From Paracoccaceae bacterium (GTDB taxonomy: Bacteria; Pseudomonadota; Alphaproteobacteria; Rhodobacterales; Rhodobacteraceae): a stretch of 64,000 nucleotides of DNA. Of the stretch, positions 19,880 through 31,269 are shown one piece after another (the first letter of the stretch is position 1; every line of letters starts with the position of its first letter). The stretch spans positions 71,510-135,509 of the forward strand of contig JAAXIY010000043.1 of the NCBI GenBank assembly GCA_012270125.1. Direction: 5' to 3'. The position numbers and the translations under genes were made by a program. Under the pieces are notes generated by a model. That model had not been told where the DNA came from. It saw only the letters and a program-made list of their open reading frames with translations, and did no database searches.

Positions 19880-21370
19880 ATGTTAATATCGCTATTTAGG
19901 TTATCATTATTTTTAATCATTGTAATGGTTTTTGCTTGGGGCGTGAGCTATTTAGCGAGTAACGATAATAAAATCATTGGAAGCACAATTATAGAGATAT
20001 CGGGCTTTGAGTATTCAATTAGTCCTACACAATTACTTTTATTTTTGGGCTTGATGATATTAGCTGTTTGGATTTTTCTTAAAATAGCTTCGCTTTTTCT
20101 AGCTGTTTTGCGCTTCATTAATGGTGATGAAACAGCAGTTTCTCGATACTTTAGCCGCAATAGAGAGAGAAAAGGCTATAAAGCTTTATCAGAGGGAATG
20201 ATGGCTTTGGCATCTGGCGAAGGATCTGCTGCATTAATAAAAGCAAAGAAAGCAGAGAAGTATTTAAGAAAACCTTCTTTGACCAATCTATTAGCAGCAC
20301 AGGCAGCTGAAATAGCAGGTGAATCTGAACATGCAGAAGAAATATACAAAGAGCTGATTTTAGATCCAACGACAAGGTTTGTAGGTGTTAGAGGTATAAT
20401 GAAAAAGCGCCTATCTGAGGGTGACACTGATACAGCTTTAAAATTAGCCGAAAAAGCTTTTTCATTGAAGCCAAAGCATGAAGAGACACAAGATGTTTTA
20501 ATAAATCTGCAAACGTTAGCATCAGATTGGCGCGGAGCGCGAAAAACTCTAAAAGCAAAAATGAAATATGGTAATCTCACGCAGGACGTTCACAAGCGAC
20601 GCGATGCCGTTTTGGCTTTATCAGAGGCGGCTGAAATAACTGAAACCGATAAAAAGACAGACACTCAGGTAATGGCCATAGAGGCAAATCGAATGTCGCC
20701 TGATTTGGTTCCGGCTGCTGTTTTAGCTGCTAGAGAACATTTGGCAGATAGTAAGAAAAAAAACGCAATAAAAGTTATCAAGAAAGCGTGGGAATCTCAG
20801 CCACATCCTGATTTAGCGGCTGTTTATTCGGAGATTTTTGAAGAAGAAAGCCAAGAGGAAAGAGAAAAAGGGTTTAAACTGCTTGCTAAAATGAATTCTA
20901 AGCATATTGAAACTAAAACTATGATGGCGGAAATGTATCTTCAGGCTGAAGACTTTCCGAGTGCAAGAAGGTCCCTTGGTGATTCATACGAGACTTCTCC
21001 TAACGTACGCACGCTTACCATTATGGCAGCTATTGAAAAAGGTGAAGGCGCTGATGATAATGTTATCCGAAAGTGGCTAACAAAAGCGCTCGCAGCCCCA
21101 CGTGGACCTCAATGGGTTTGCGAAAACTGCTCTACAATACATGCGGTTTGGCGACCAACATGTTTCAATTGTAATGCATTAGATACTTTAGCTTGGATGG
21201 ACGCCCCTGAGGTAAAAGAAGAGCTCACACTGGGTAATGAAAAGTTGCCTTTTGTATTAGATGTTTTGAATAGTGAAGGCAGTGAGGCTGATCAGATTAA
21301 TTTTCAAGTAGAAGAAAATTCTGCTGAATTAGAAAATATAGAAGTTGATGAAGCCAAGTCAAAAAGTTGA
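19880..21370 (+). CDS. hemY: HemY-like membrane TPR protein
   Basis: Inner-membrane protein with tetratricopeptide repeats, linked to heme synthesis by gene order; its exact role is unknown and it is not protoporphyrinogen oxidase. The 496-aa product has two N-terminal transmembrane helices (about 5-28 and 50-76), helical repeats across 90-400, and a C-terminal CxxC-x12-CxxC zinc-ribbon-like module (CENC and CFNC around residues 415-435) resembling the metal module of LapB. It is the third gene of hemD-mitofilin-hemY. The C-terminal tail is acidic. Confidence 0.84.
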   Translation: MLISLFRLSLFLIIVMVFAWGVSYLASNDNKIIGSTIIEISGFEYSISPTQLLLFLGLMILAVWIFLKIASLFLAVLRFINGDETAVSRYFSRNRERKGYKALSEGMMALASGEGSAALIKAKKAEKYLRKPSLTNLLAAQAAEIAGESEHAEEIYKELILDPTTRFVGVRGIMKKRLSEGDTDTALKLAEKAFSLKPKHEETQDVLINLQTLASDWRGARKTLKAKMKYGNLTQDVHKRRDAVLALSEAAEITETDKKTDTQVMAIEANRMSPDLVPAAVLAAREHLADSKKKNAIKVIKKAWESQPHPDLAAVYSEIFEEESQEEREKGFKLLAKMNSKHIETKTMMAEMYLQAEDFPSARRSLGDSYETSPNVRTLTIMAAIEKGEGADDNVIRKWLTKALAAPRGPQWVCENCSTIHAVWRPTCFNCNALDTLAWMDAPEVKEELTLGNEKLPFVLDVLNSEGSEADQINFQVEENSAELENIEVDEAKSKS

Positions 21371-21437
21371 ATCAAGTGCTCTTGTTAAACCCATGATTAG
21401 ATCTTATTTAACTAGCAATATTTAAGGAAAAGGTGAA

Positions 21438-21725
21438 ATGTCAGCTATATACGGCCCTGTCTTTCTGATACTAGACGTAGCGTTTTTTATTATGATTGCT
21501 CATATAATAATGAGTTGGTTAATTAGTTTTCAAGTTTTAAACCTTTATCAACCTCTTGTCGCTCAAATCTGGACGGGCTTGAACCGCTTGTTGGAGCCTA
21601 TATACGGGCCAATCCGAAGAGTTTTGCCAAACACTCAACCGTTGGATTTATCGCCCTTGGTCGCATTTATTATTTTGATTTCCTTACGAGACTACATTCT
21701 TCCTGAATTGTTTGGCCTTAGATAG
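21438..21725 (+). CDS. YggT-family membrane protein
   Basis: A 95-aa inner-membrane protein with two hydrophobic segments (about 8-32 and 68-90) separated by the conserved NRLLEPIYGPIRRVLP loop, which defines the family. The function is uncertain; relatives are tied to osmotic stress and membrane or cell-division roles. AAGG precedes the ATG. It is 67 bases downstream of hemY, so it may belong to that transcript. Confidence 0.88.
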   Translation: MSAIYGPVFLILDVAFFIMIAHIIMSWLISFQVLNLYQPLVAQIWTGLNRLLEPIYGPIRRVLPNTQPLDLSPLVAFIILISLRDYILPELFGLR

Positions 21726-21798
21726 AGTAAAGAAAAGCTAAGCTGCTATTTTAGTAAAAAACGCTGTAAAGGTATTATTTATTTTATAGTTTTGGCTA

Positions 21799-21817
21799 TG
21801 ATCTTGTTTCAAGATCA
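21799..21817. repeat. Perfect 8-bp inverted repeat upstream of yaaA
   Basis: TGATCTTG (21799-21806), loop TTT, CAAGATCA (21810-21817), in the 138-base gap between yggT and yaaA and about 47 bases before the yaaA ATG. It is not followed by a T-run on either strand, so an operator or an mRNA hairpin is more likely than an intrinsic terminator. Confidence 0.5.
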
Positions 21818-21863
21818 AATTGATTTAACTTAAAGGTTATGGAAAATAAAAGGAATTGTTTGA

Positions 21864-22625
21864 ATGCTTGTTGTTGTTTCTCCGGCTAAGAAATTAGACA
21901 TGAGCCCGAAAGCTGAAAACTTAGAAACATCAGAACCTATATTTTCTGATGATGTCGATAAGTTGGCTAAAGTTGCAGCAAATTTATCGGAAAAAAATCT
22001 GCAAGACCTTATGAAGATTAGTCCTTCTTTAGCGCGCCTTAATAAAGAACGTTTTAATGCTTTTGGAAGTCAAGAACGAAAGCCTGCAGCGTTTGCTTTC
22101 GCAGGAGATACCTATGCTGGTTTTGATGCCCAATCACTAGATGAAGACGCTTTGAGGTGGGCCCAGAATCATATGCGAATTTTATCCGGTCTTTATGGGC
22201 TCTTAAGGCCATTAGATGAGATTGAGCCATATAGGCTTGAAATGGGTAGCCGTTTAAAAGTTGATGAGACCTCCGATTTGTATACCTATTGGGGAAATAG
22301 ACTGGCTAATGAGCTAAATAATCAGGCAAAAAACACAAATTCTTCAGTGCTTTTAAACTGTGCAAGTCAAGAGTACTTCAAAGCAGTAGATAAAAGTTCA
22401 TTAGAATTAGAAATTGTTACACCTCAATTCTACGAGGTATCCTCAAAAGGTCCAAAGCAAATTAGCTTCTATGCAAAAAAAGCAAGAGGTGCGATGGCTA
22501 GGTATGTAATTGAAAACAGAATTAATACTGTAAAAGATTTGGTTCAATTTGACCTTGCTGGTTATAGCTATAATAAAAATGAGTCCTCTCCTTCCTCTCC
22601 TGTTTTTTTCAGGAAGAGCTCTTAA
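21864..22625 (+). CDS. yaaA: YaaA-family peroxide-stress protein
   Basis: Cytoplasmic protein of the UPF0246/DUF328 family; in E. coli YaaA lowers free iron and limits oxidative DNA damage under peroxide. The 253-aa product begins MLVVVSPAKKLDM and contains ERFNAFGSQERKPAAFAFAGDTYAGFDA and SGLYGLLRPLDEIEPYRLEMG, all family signatures, plus the C-terminal KKARGAMARY. AAGGAA precedes the ATG. A 19-bp inverted repeat lies just upstream and could be its control site. Confidence 0.92.
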   Translation: MLVVVSPAKKLDMSPKAENLETSEPIFSDDVDKLAKVAANLSEKNLQDLMKISPSLARLNKERFNAFGSQERKPAAFAFAGDTYAGFDAQSLDEDALRWAQNHMRILSGLYGLLRPLDEIEPYRLEMGSRLKVDETSDLYTYWGNRLANELNNQAKNTNSSVLLNCASQEYFKAVDKSSLELEIVTPQFYEVSSKGPKQISFYAKKARGAMARYVIENRINTVKDLVQFDLAGYSYNKNESSPSSPVFFRKSS

Positions 22626-22697
22626 CTTTTCTAGTACGTGACAAGCATTTTAAAGATGCTTATAAGGCGGTCGATTGATTAGTAAAAAGGTATAATA

Positions 22698-23618
22698 ATG
22701 GAATTGCAGGTTTTTGGACATCTGTCTCCTGACACAGACTCAACGGGATCTCCAATAATATGGTCATGGTATTTAAATGAAAAGAAAGGAATGAGTGCTT
22801 CTCCTAAGTTGTTGGGCGAACCAAATTCAGAAGCTTTGTTTGTATTAAATCGCTGGGGGTTTGAAAAACCAGACTTAATACAAGGTATAAATGCGAATGA
22901 TAGTGTAATAATTGTCGATACAAACAACCCGGCTGAACTACCAGAAAACATAAACGATGCAGACATTCAGGGAATAATTGATCATCATAAATTAGTTGGT
23001 GGTCTCGAAACCTTGGGACCCATTGACATAACTATCAGACCATTGGCTTGTACTGCGACTATAATGTGCGAGTTAATAGGTGACGACAAAATTGACATGC
23101 CAGATGCGATAAAGGGTTTGGCTTTATCATGTATAATCTCCGACACTTTGGAATTTCGAAGCCCTACAACTACCATTAAAGATCGGGAAGTTGCAGAATG
23201 GTTGGCTAATGAATTGAATATAGACATACCAAGTTATGCTGCAGAATTATTTCGAGCAAAGTCAGATGTTTCTGCTTTTTCTGATACAGAACTTTTGAGA
23301 ATGGACTCAAAAAAATATCCAATTGCCGATCTTAACTTTCGTGTTTCAGTTTTGGAAACAACTGAACCTGATATCATACTCGATAGAAAGAAGAGTATAA
23401 TAAACGCAATGGAAGCGGTCTGCATAGAGGATACGGTTGACCATGTATTGTTTTTCGTTGTTGACATACTGAAAGAAGAGTCAATTCTTTTTGTTCCTAA
23501 CGAAAACATTAAAAGTGTCGCCCAAAAATCTTTTGGTGTGAATGTAGTTGCTGATACAGTGGTTTTGCCGGGAGTTGTGAGCCGTAAAAAGCAGATAATA
23601 CCAAATTTAAAGCTTTAG
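22698..23618 (+). CDS. ppaC: Manganese-dependent (family II) inorganic pyrophosphatase
   Basis: DHH-family hydrolase splitting pyrophosphate to phosphate, pulling biosynthetic reactions forward. The 306-aa product has the metal motifs GHLSPDTDS (7-15), IVDTNNP, the DHH triad in IIDHHKL and a C-terminal SRKKQIIPNL that holds the substrate (family SRKKQ motif). Family II enzymes use Mn2+ and are less common in alphaproteobacteria than family I. The start ATG is 72 bases after yaaA with AAAGG upstream. Confidence 0.93.
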   Translation: MELQVFGHLSPDTDSTGSPIIWSWYLNEKKGMSASPKLLGEPNSEALFVLNRWGFEKPDLIQGINANDSVIIVDTNNPAELPENINDADIQGIIDHHKLVGGLETLGPIDITIRPLACTATIMCELIGDDKIDMPDAIKGLALSCIISDTLEFRSPTTTIKDREVAEWLANELNIDIPSYAAELFRAKSDVSAFSDTELLRMDSKKYPIADLNFRVSVLETTEPDIILDRKKSIINAMEAVCIEDTVDHVLFFVVDILKEESILFVPNENIKSVAQKSFGVNVVADTVVLPGVVSRKKQIIPNLKL

Positions 23619-23639
23619 AAAATTCTAGGTGAAATTTCT

Positions 23640-24512
23640 GTGACAGAAGTTATAAAATCTTTAGCTGACATCTCTGATAGATATGATGCTTTGTTTGTCG
23701 ACCTATGGGGGTGTGTACATAATGGTATCAAGGCTTTTTCTAGCGCCAATGAATCTTTAAAAAAATATAGATACCAAGGTGGCAAAGTTGTTTTGGTTAC
23801 AAATTCACCTCGACCACGGTCTGGTGTGGAAAAGCAGTTGACAAAGTTTGGTGTAGACTTTGAGGCTTGGGATTTAATAGCAACATCTGGGGATAGCGCT
23901 AGAATGGCGATGTTTCGGGGTGTTGTTGGCAGTAAAATCTATTTTATTGGTACACCATTTGAAGAAAATTTCTTTGAGCCCCTTAATGTTGTTAATGATC
24001 CAGTTAATATAGAGCGTGTTCCAATCGATGAAGCAGAGGGAATTGTTTGTACAGGGCCATTCAGCAGTTTAGAAGATTTAGATGTCTATTTGCCGGACTT
24101 TGAGTTTGCGAAAAAGCGGGGTTTAAAGTTGCTTTGCGCTAATCCAGATATCATCGTTGATCGAGGTAGTGTTAGAGAATGGTGTGCTGGAGCATTAGCT
24201 AAAATGTATACCGATTTAGGTGGGGAAAGTTTGTATTTTGGAAAACCATTTAAACCTATATATGATTTGGCCAGAAGGCGGCTTGAAGCTAGTGGAGTTC
24301 AAATAAAAAATAATCGCATCTTAGCTATTGGCGATGGAATAACGACTGATATTCTTGGTGCTGAGCAAGAAGGTATAGATAGCTTATTTATAACTGGGGG
24401 TTTAGCTGCACTAGAAACTGGAACTAAAGAGCAGCCAGATCAAGACTTATTAAAACACTATTTAGATCAACAAAAGCTCAGCCCGGCTTATTCTATTGGG
24501 TTTTTGCGATAA
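23640..24512 (+). CDS. HAD-superfamily class IIA hydrolase (TIGR01459 type)
   Basis: Probable small-molecule phosphatase; the natural substrate is unknown. The 290-aa product has motif I FVDLWGCVHNG (the nucleophile Asp with a W at the +2 position, typical of this alphaproteobacterial subfamily), motif II VLVTNSPRP, and motif IV GDGITTDILGA, with a class IIA cap between motifs II and III. The start is GTG, 21 bases after the pyrophosphatase stop. In many alphaproteobacteria this gene lies beside ribF and a MaoC gene, as here. Confidence 0.88.
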   Translation: MTEVIKSLADISDRYDALFVDLWGCVHNGIKAFSSANESLKKYRYQGGKVVLVTNSPRPRSGVEKQLTKFGVDFEAWDLIATSGDSARMAMFRGVVGSKIYFIGTPFEENFFEPLNVVNDPVNIERVPIDEAEGIVCTGPFSSLEDLDVYLPDFEFAKKRGLKLLCANPDIIVDRGSVREWCAGALAKMYTDLGGESLYFGKPFKPIYDLARRRLEASGVQIKNNRILAIGDGITTDILGAEQEGIDSLFITGGLAALETGTKEQPDQDLLKHYLDQQKLSPAYSIGFLR

Positions 24513-24608
24513 ATTAGAAAACCATATTAAAATTCTGCAGTTGCAAAGTAATTATATTTCATTTATTATCCTAAAAGTTAATAAAAATTGCTTAGTGGTG
24601 GAATGCTG

Positions 24609-25052
24609 ATGCTGGATAATAATCCGAGAGGAACGATTTGTATTGAAGATATAGAAATGGGGATGACTCGGTATGTTCGCAAAGTCATTACCGATCAGGA
24701 TATAGAAAAATTTGCGGAAATCTCAACTGATCATAATCCAGTTCATTTGGATGACGAATACGCTAGAGATACAATTTTTGAAGGAAGAATTGCTCATGGT
24801 ATGTTAACTGCAGGATTAGTCTCTGCAGTGATAGGCGAACAGCTTCCGGGCCATGGGACCATATATATGAGCCAGAACTTAAAATTTTTGGCTCCAGTAA
24901 GGCCGGGAGATTTGGTTCATGCAGAAGTTAAGGTTATTGACATGGTAATCGATAAGCGTCGAGTAAAATTAGACTGTCGCTGTGAAGTAAACGGAAAAAA
25001 TGTGCTCGTTGGTGAGGCTATGGTTTTGGCGCCAAGTAGGAAGTTTGACTGA
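24609..25052 (+). CDS. MaoC-family (R)-specific enoyl-CoA hydratase
   Basis: Hot-dog-fold hydratase acting on enoyl-CoA thioesters. The 147-aa product carries the catalytic Asp/His motif in ISTDHNPVHLDDEYA, followed by FEGRIAHGMLTAGL, the hydratase-2 signature. The frame opens at a TTG (24588), but GGTGGA (24597-24602) sits six bases before the ATG at 24609 (MLDNNPRGT), which is the better start; an ATG at 24603 overlaps that site. It lies between the HAD gene and ribF. The substrate range cannot be told from sequence. Confidence 0.85.
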   Translation: MLDNNPRGTICIEDIEMGMTRYVRKVITDQDIEKFAEISTDHNPVHLDDEYARDTIFEGRIAHGMLTAGLVSAVIGEQLPGHGTIYMSQNLKFLAPVRPGDLVHAEVKVIDMVIDKRRVKLDCRCEVNGKNVLVGEAMVLAPSRKFD

Positions 25053-25113
25053 ATTAAATCGATTAAATAAATTCAAACTTGTTTTAAAATGATTTGAGAG
25101 ATACTTGAAAATC

Positions 25114-26052
25114 ATGAAAATTATTCGTGATTATCAATTTGTAAATACTTCTGATAGAGGTGCTAGTGTAGCAGTCGGAAATTTTGACGGCGTTCATTTA
25201 GGACACCAGCATGTTATAGAAATCGCAAGAGTTTGGGGAAAAAAAAATAAATCTCCCTTAGGCGTTTTGACTTTCGAACCTCATCCGCGATCATATTTTG
25301 CTCCTGAAAGCCCTAGTTTTCGTTTGATGAACTCTGATGCAAAATCAACTCGTCTAAATAAATTAAATGTTGAGAAATTATATGAACTTAACTTTAACAA
25401 AACGTTATCATCTTTATCGCCATTTGAATTTGCTGACCAGGTGATAAGTAAAGGTCTGGGCTTACGTCATCTTGTTGTTGGCGAAGATTTTTGTTTTGGA
25501 AAAGGCCGATCAGGAACCGCAAAAGATTTGATTTCATTGGGCAACTCTATGGGTTTTGATGTAACAATAGCTGAATTAATGGAGACTGAAATAGGCCAAG
25601 TTTCCAGCACTTCAATAAGAAATGCTTTATCTGAGGGTAGGCCAAAGGATGCTGCAAAACAGTTGGGGCATTGGCATAGGATAGAAGGCTTGGTTATTGG
25701 CGGTGAACAAAGAGGGCGGGAGCTTGGATATCCTACTGCTAACATGTCTCTAGATGGTCTCCATATACCACATTTAGGTGTTTATGCAGTACTGATAGAT
25801 GTTTTAAATGGAGAACATATCGGTTCATATAACGGTGTTGCAAGTCTTGGTGTTCGACCAATGTTTGGAGAAAATGCTCCAAACTTAGAAACATTTATCT
25901 TTGACTTTTCTGGAGATCTATACGGCTCTACTCTTTCTGTTGCATTGATAGAGTTCATGCGGCCTGAAATTAAATTTGACACATTGGATAATCTTATAAA
26001 TCAAATGGATCAAGATAGTCTTAACGCAAAAGAAATTTTGAAAAGCCTATGA
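25114..26052 (+). CDS. ribF: Bifunctional riboflavin kinase / FAD synthetase
   Basis: Makes FMN from riboflavin and then FAD. The 312-aa product has the adenylyltransferase motif GNFDGVHLGHQ, the PHPRSYFAP segment, SSTSIRNAL and the flavokinase motif RGRELGYPTANM near residue 210. A TTG at 25105 has a better-spaced GAGAG, but MKIIRDYQFV from 25114 matches the family N-terminus. The stop overlaps the next gene by 4 bases (ATGA). Confidence 0.95.
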   Translation: MKIIRDYQFVNTSDRGASVAVGNFDGVHLGHQHVIEIARVWGKKNKSPLGVLTFEPHPRSYFAPESPSFRLMNSDAKSTRLNKLNVEKLYELNFNKTLSSLSPFEFADQVISKGLGLRHLVVGEDFCFGKGRSGTAKDLISLGNSMGFDVTIAELMETEIGQVSSTSIRNALSEGRPKDAAKQLGHWHRIEGLVIGGEQRGRELGYPTANMSLDGLHIPHLGVYAVLIDVLNGEHIGSYNGVASLGVRPMFGENAPNLETFIFDFSGDLYGSTLSVALIEFMRPEIKFDTLDNLINQMDQDSLNAKEILKSL

Positions 26053-26522
26053 CGAAAAATAGTTCACATAATAGTGGACCTCAGAAGGCATTTTGGAAAA
26101 CAAAACCCATATCCGATATGTCTCATAGTGAGTGGGAGTCTTTGTGTGACGGATGTGGAAAGTGTTGTCTAAATAAACTAGAAAATGACGACACGGGAGA
26201 AGTCCATTACACTAAAATAGCTTGTAGGCTACTTGATAATGAGAGTTGTAAATGTAGTCAGTACTCAATTCGTCATCAATTTGTTCCAGATTGTATAGTG
26301 TTGACACCAAAAAATATTAGTGAACATGCTTATTGGCTGCCTAAAACCTGTGCTTACTATCTTCTTTGGAAGGGAAAAGATCTTTTTGATTGGCATCCAC
26401 TTGTTTCGGGCGATACAAATACTGTTCATGAAGCAAACGTTTCAGTGAAAGAGAAAACTATTGCAGAGTTCGAGGTAGACGAGGATGAGTGGGAAGATTA
26501 CTTATGGGATGAAGAGGTTTAA
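26049..26522 (+). CDS. YcgN-family cysteine-cluster protein
   Basis: A 157-aa protein of the UPF0260/YcgN family with a zinc- or iron-binding cysteine cluster; its function is unknown. The N-terminal half contains CDGCGKCCLNK, then CRLLD-ESCKCSQY, C in VPDCIVL and KTCAYYLLWKGKDLFDWHPL, giving the invariant cysteine spacing of the family. It overlaps ribF by 4 bases and the next gene starts one base after its stop, so ribF, this gene and ltaE are almost certainly one transcript. Confidence 0.9.
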   Translation: MTKNSSHNSGPQKAFWKTKPISDMSHSEWESLCDGCGKCCLNKLENDDTGEVHYTKIACRLLDNESCKCSQYSIRHQFVPDCIVLTPKNISEHAYWLPKTCAYYLLWKGKDLFDWHPLVSGDTNTVHEANVSVKEKTIAEFEVDEDEWEDYLWDEEV

Positions 26523-27569
26523 ATGATTTATTCATCAGATAACTATAGTCCTGTCCCCCCTGAGGTACTTGAAGCTTTGGTCGATGCAAATGAAGGTTAT
26601 CAACCAAGCTATGGGGCAGATAGCCAAATGACAAAAGTTCGTCATTTGATTCAGAAAATATTTGAGGCCCCTGATGCAGCAGTTTACTTGGTTGCGACTG
26701 GAACAGCTGCTAATTCGCTTATACTTTCTACCCTGTGTGAACCTTGGCAAACAATATTTTGTAGCCCAGTATCACATATTCATGAGGATGAGTGTAATGC
26801 ACCAGAGTTTTTTTCTGGTGCGAAGCTCACACTGGTTGGTGATAGTGATAAAATCAACCCAACAGAGCTAAGGAAATCTATATTAGCCGAAGAATCCAGA
26901 GGGGTTCACGGCCCCCAAAGAGGCCCAATTTCAATAACTCAAATCACTGAAAAGGGCCAAGTCTATACACTGAATGAAATTAAGGAATTATCTCAAATAG
27001 CTAAGGAATTTAATTTGCCAGTCCATATGGATGGTGCTCGATTTGCAAATGCGCTAGTTTCTCTCAACTGTACTCCGGCTGAAATGACCTGGAAGGCAGG
27101 AGTGGATGCAGTCACTTTTGGTGGCACAAAAAATGGTCTAATGGGTGTAGAAGGTGTTATATTTTTTGATCCCGATAAAGCATGGGAATTTGAGTTAAGA
27201 AGAAAAAGAGGAGCCCATCTTTTTTCGAAACACCGTTATCTTTCTGCCCAGATGTTAGCTTATTTAGAAAATGATCTTTGGATAAAATTGGCGAATAAAG
27301 CCAACAAATCTGCATCTAGATTAATTGAGGGCTTGAAGGATATTAAAGATGTAAAGTTTTTAGTTGAGCCAAAGGCAAATCTTATGTTTGTAACCATGCC
27401 AGCATCAATGCATAGAAAGGCATTTGCAGCTGGATTAGAATATTATACTTGGTCTGAGCTTGATGGTGTAAGTGACGAAACGCCCGTTTTGGCTAGGTTC
27501 GTGGTAGATTGGAGCCGTTCGCTGGATGATATTGATGAATTTTTAGCAATTATGAAAAACCTGGTTTAG
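26523..27569 (+). CDS. ltaE: Low-specificity L-threonine aldolase
   Basis: PLP enzyme cleaving L-threonine or allo-threonine to glycine and acetaldehyde. The 348-aa product shows VATGTAANSL (cofactor phosphate binding), HMDGARFANA (Asp contacting PLP nitrogen) and TFGGTKNG, where the Lys forms the internal aldimine. It is translationally adjacent to the cysteine-cluster gene. It is convergent with gyrB with 17 bases between stop codons and no visible terminator. Confidence 0.93.
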   Translation: MIYSSDNYSPVPPEVLEALVDANEGYQPSYGADSQMTKVRHLIQKIFEAPDAAVYLVATGTAANSLILSTLCEPWQTIFCSPVSHIHEDECNAPEFFSGAKLTLVGDSDKINPTELRKSILAEESRGVHGPQRGPISITQITEKGQVYTLNEIKELSQIAKEFNLPVHMDGARFANALVSLNCTPAEMTWKAGVDAVTFGGTKNGLMGVEGVIFFDPDKAWEFELRRKRGAHLFSKHRYLSAQMLAYLENDLWIKLANKANKSASRLIEGLKDIKDVKFLVEPKANLMFVTMPASMHRKAFAAGLEYYTWSELDGVSDETPVLARFVVDWSRSLDDIDEFLAIMKNLV

Positions 27570-27586
27570 GTAGGTAAATATTATGG

Positions 27587-30079
<2,493 letters not shown>

Positions 30080-30133
30080 TCATAAATCCATAATTATGTC
30101 CCTTGGCAATGGCTCTGAAGTGGATATTAGCAA

Positions 30134-31234
30134 TTAGCTAGAGACAGAAAGTGTAGAAATGCCATCAGCAGCGGTAACTTCAATGAACTGAGCTTTATCT
30201 TTAAGCTCGGAAAATAATTCAAGCTCAGTTCCAGTCATCCAGGCCTGAACGCCCAACTGGCATATTTCATCGTATAAAGCAGCTCGTCTTTCGTTATCTA
30301 AATGGGCAGAAACTTCATCGAGTAAAACAATTGGAGAAACGTTGCTAATTTTTGCAAGCGATTTTGCATTCGATAAAATAATTGAAATTAAAAGGGCCTT
30401 TTGTTCTCCCGTTGAGGAGTCTTTAGCCGGCATAGACTTGTTTAAATAGATAGCTTGGAGGTCTGATTTATGTGGCCCAACGCTTGTTCTGCCTATTATC
30501 ATATCATTTTGACGTGAACACTTCAGGGCTCGTACAGCTTCATCTTCGTCGGTTATTATATTTTGTTCTGGATCGATTAAAAGTAATTCAGCTTTAGGAA
30601 AATTTCCGGTTAATTGATTTTGAGCTTCAGTCAAATATTGTATAGCTTGCATCCTTGATTTCTGAATGCTAACCGCACTTTTCGCCATCTCAATTTCAAG
30701 AGCATTGTACCATTGGTCATTGTATATTTTTTCTTTTAAAAGCCGATTTCTTTCTTTCATCGCCTTCTCATATAAAAGACTTACTTCAGCATGTTTTGGA
30801 AAGTAACTTAAGGTTAATCTGTCTAGGAATTGTCTTCGTCCGCTCGACCCTTCTGTCCATAATCTATCCATTGATGGCACTAGCCAAACAATTCTTAAAA
30901 TTTGACCAAGCTTCATAATAGAAGCCTTTTTTCCGTCCAATAAAAGCCGGCGTGCCTCTCCATTCTCGGACGTAATAACTATTTCATTTTCTGAAATACT
31001 ATTTGTTACCTTGCCTTCAATTTTCCAACCTATTGCTTCAGGGTTGCGCGTAACATCTTTAGCTGAAGCACGCCGTATCCCCCTGCCTGGCGAAAATAAA
31101 GAAACAGCTTCCAAAATGTTAGTTTTACCTGTCCCATTATTGCCAAAGACCACAACTGGTCTTCCATCAAGTGAAAGTTTGGAAACTTTATGAGAGCGAA
31201 AATGTGAAAGGGTCAGGCTTGATATGTATTCCAC
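30134..31234 (-). CDS. recF: RecF recombination mediator
   Basis: SMC-like ATPase that helps load RecA at gaps with RecO and RecR. The 366-aa product begins with the family signature LTLSHFRSHK, has Walker A FGNNGTGKTNILEAVS (about 31-46), the segment GPHKSDLQAIYL, the ABC-like signature STGEQKALLISIIL and Walker B VLLDEVSAHLD. It lies between dnaN and gyrB in the classic replication cluster. Confidence 0.95.
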   Translation of the reverse strand: MEYISSLTLSHFRSHKVSKLSLDGRPVVVFGNNGTGKTNILEAVSLFSPGRGIRRASAKDVTRNPEAIGWKIEGKVTNSISENEIVITSENGEARRLLLDGKKASIMKLGQILRIVWLVPSMDRLWTEGSSGRRQFLDRLTLSYFPKHAEVSLLYEKAMKERNRLLKEKIYNDQWYNALEIEMAKSAVSIQKSRMQAIQYLTEAQNQLTGNFPKAELLLIDPEQNIITDEDEAVRALKCSRQNDMIIGRTSVGPHKSDLQAIYLNKSMPAKDSSTGEQKALLISIILSNAKSLAKISNVSPIVLLDEVSAHLDNERRAALYDEICQLGVQAWMTGTELELFSELKDKAQFIEVTAADGISTLSVSS

Positions 31235-31269
31235 GACCTTCTTTACAACCTTTTATTAAAAACTTTTAT

